From Euglena gracilis (Eukaryota > Euglenida > Euglenophyceae > Euglenales), in contig CP154956.1 in assembly GCA_039621445.1 (NCBI GenBank), forward strand, positions 95,980,406 through 96,044,405: 64,000 nucleotides of DNA, written 5' to 3'. Both the position numbers and the translations under genes were made by a program. How positions within the stretch are numbered: position 1 is the stretch's first letter; each line of letters starts with the position of its first letter. The notes below the pieces were generated by a model, which made no database searches, was not told where the DNA came from, and saw only the letters and a program-made list of their open reading frames with translations. Shown here in pieces: positions 63,292-64,000 of the stretch.

Positions 63292-63960
63292 ATGTTAGTG
63301 GGCCACAGAGCAGCACAAAGACAACCGGAAGTGCACGTGGCGCACAGTGAAAATTTTGCTTCCATGTATGCGGTGCTGCATAACAAAAGCACTCGCCAGG
63401 GAAATGATTTCGGCAAAGAATTTCGTTGTGGTGGAATCAGCCCCACCCAATTGGTCAAGAGAGTTCGCTCCCAAATGCCCTTTTTGGCCATGGCCCAGAG
63501 ATGTATCAAAGACATTAGACAGGGGGACAATAATGCAGCGTCGGTGCATAAGGTAGCAAAAAAATGTTTGTGGCATACAGCACGGGATTCTTGTCGTGCA
63601 GTGCACTAACTACAAGGATGGGTAAGGAGTAATCAGGCCGAATTTGACAACCCCGGGGGGGGTTCCCTGAATGCCTGGGCAGGAATTACCCCCCTGGGTG
63701 TCGGCTCTCGTCCAAAAGGTGCCCCAAAATGGGCTTTTCTGTGCTTCCGCCGCCCAAGGCGCCAGAAGTGCCAAATGCCCAGGCACTTTTGGTCATATGC
63801 CCACCGCCCCCCAACAGGGCGGTCCTTAACAAAGAAAAAAAAAACTCCCCGTCCCCAGCACAGCAATGGAAAATTCATAGGGAAAATGGACGGAGAAATG
63901 GCCATGTTTTGGCAAAAAAAAATGTGTCGACTCGGGGAAAAAAGTGATTTCTGGTATCCT
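63292..63960 (+). other. Unrecognised open reading on the plus strand
   Basis: A 105-residue frame (63,292-63,606) contains VHVAHSENFASMYAVLHNKS and QLVKRVRSQMPFLAMAQRCI. A Lys-rich frame follows (KFIGKMDGEMAMFWQKK). The residue usage looks protein-like rather than random and differs from the surrounding intron. It may be a fragment of a mobile element inside the flippase intron. No family is recognised. Confidence 0.3.
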
Positions 63961-64000
63961 TGAACCATCGCCGATCCACCCAAACGTCAAAAAATGTGTT

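Overview
This window looks like nuclear DNA of a repeat-rich single-celled or algal eukaryote. The evidence is spliced genes with many small exons, several classes of retrotransposon wreckage, a tRNA-derived SINE, long microsatellites and poly-G/poly-C-flanked foldback repeats. Nothing bacterial is seen. The lineage cannot be fixed from the sequence. GC-AG introns and a cytosine methyltransferase inside a Ty3/gypsy-type element would fit a dinoflagellate or another alga, but these are weak hints.

Positions 1-6,000 (minus strand) hold a decayed Ty3/gypsy-type element cut by the left edge of the window. Reading from 5,966 downward it has a long coiled-coil Gag, a Gag capsid-like segment with an RRM-like fold where a zinc knuckle is normally found, a Lys/Glu-rich tail, a C5 cytosine methyltransferase, an aspartic protease, RNase H and the start of integrase. 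The reverse transcriptase is missing. A small integrase fragment (7.2-7.6 kb, minus) and a non-LTR-type reverse transcriptase pseudogene with a 2A-like motif (7.6-10.2 kb, plus) follow. From 11.4 to 22.5 kb lie two Gag-like regions in opposite orientations, one plus (12.0-15.2 kb) and one minus (21.5-17.0 kb). Both are full of short perfect hairpins, and a tandem hairpin array sits at 21.95-22.45 kb. At 23.1-25.0 kb (plus) is a tyrosine-recombinase (DIRS-like) retrotransposon remnant, split by a tRNA-derived SINE. Foldback elements fill 25.0-27.4 kb.

Two host genes, both on the minus strand and head to tail, occupy the right two thirds. The first is a P4-type ATPase (phospholipid flippase, most like the plant ALA2 / ATP9 / Neo1 type). 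It runs from beyond the right edge (first visible exon 61,861) to its stop at 41,774. The second is VPS26C (DSCR3), the arrestin-like subunit of the Retriever recycling complex, from its ATG at 40,197 to about 29,760. About 26 exons were found by matching successive peptide blocks to these families and checking splice signals and phase. Both genes act in endosomal and Golgi membrane traffic, so their adjacency is suggestive, although chance is possible.

The introns carry the rest of the interest: a 938-bp hAT-like foldback with 8-bp target duplications, a 538-bp MITE with 5-bp duplications, a family with conserved GGCGC/GCGCC hairpins, degenerate telomere-like foldbacks, a 1.4-kb polypurine tract, a 1.2-kb TTAA/TGAT microsatellite domain, and a TG microsatellite that itself forms a 5' splice site. 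No single new defence or metabolic system was found. The least explained structure is the hairpin-saturated Gag domain at 11.4-22.5 kb.
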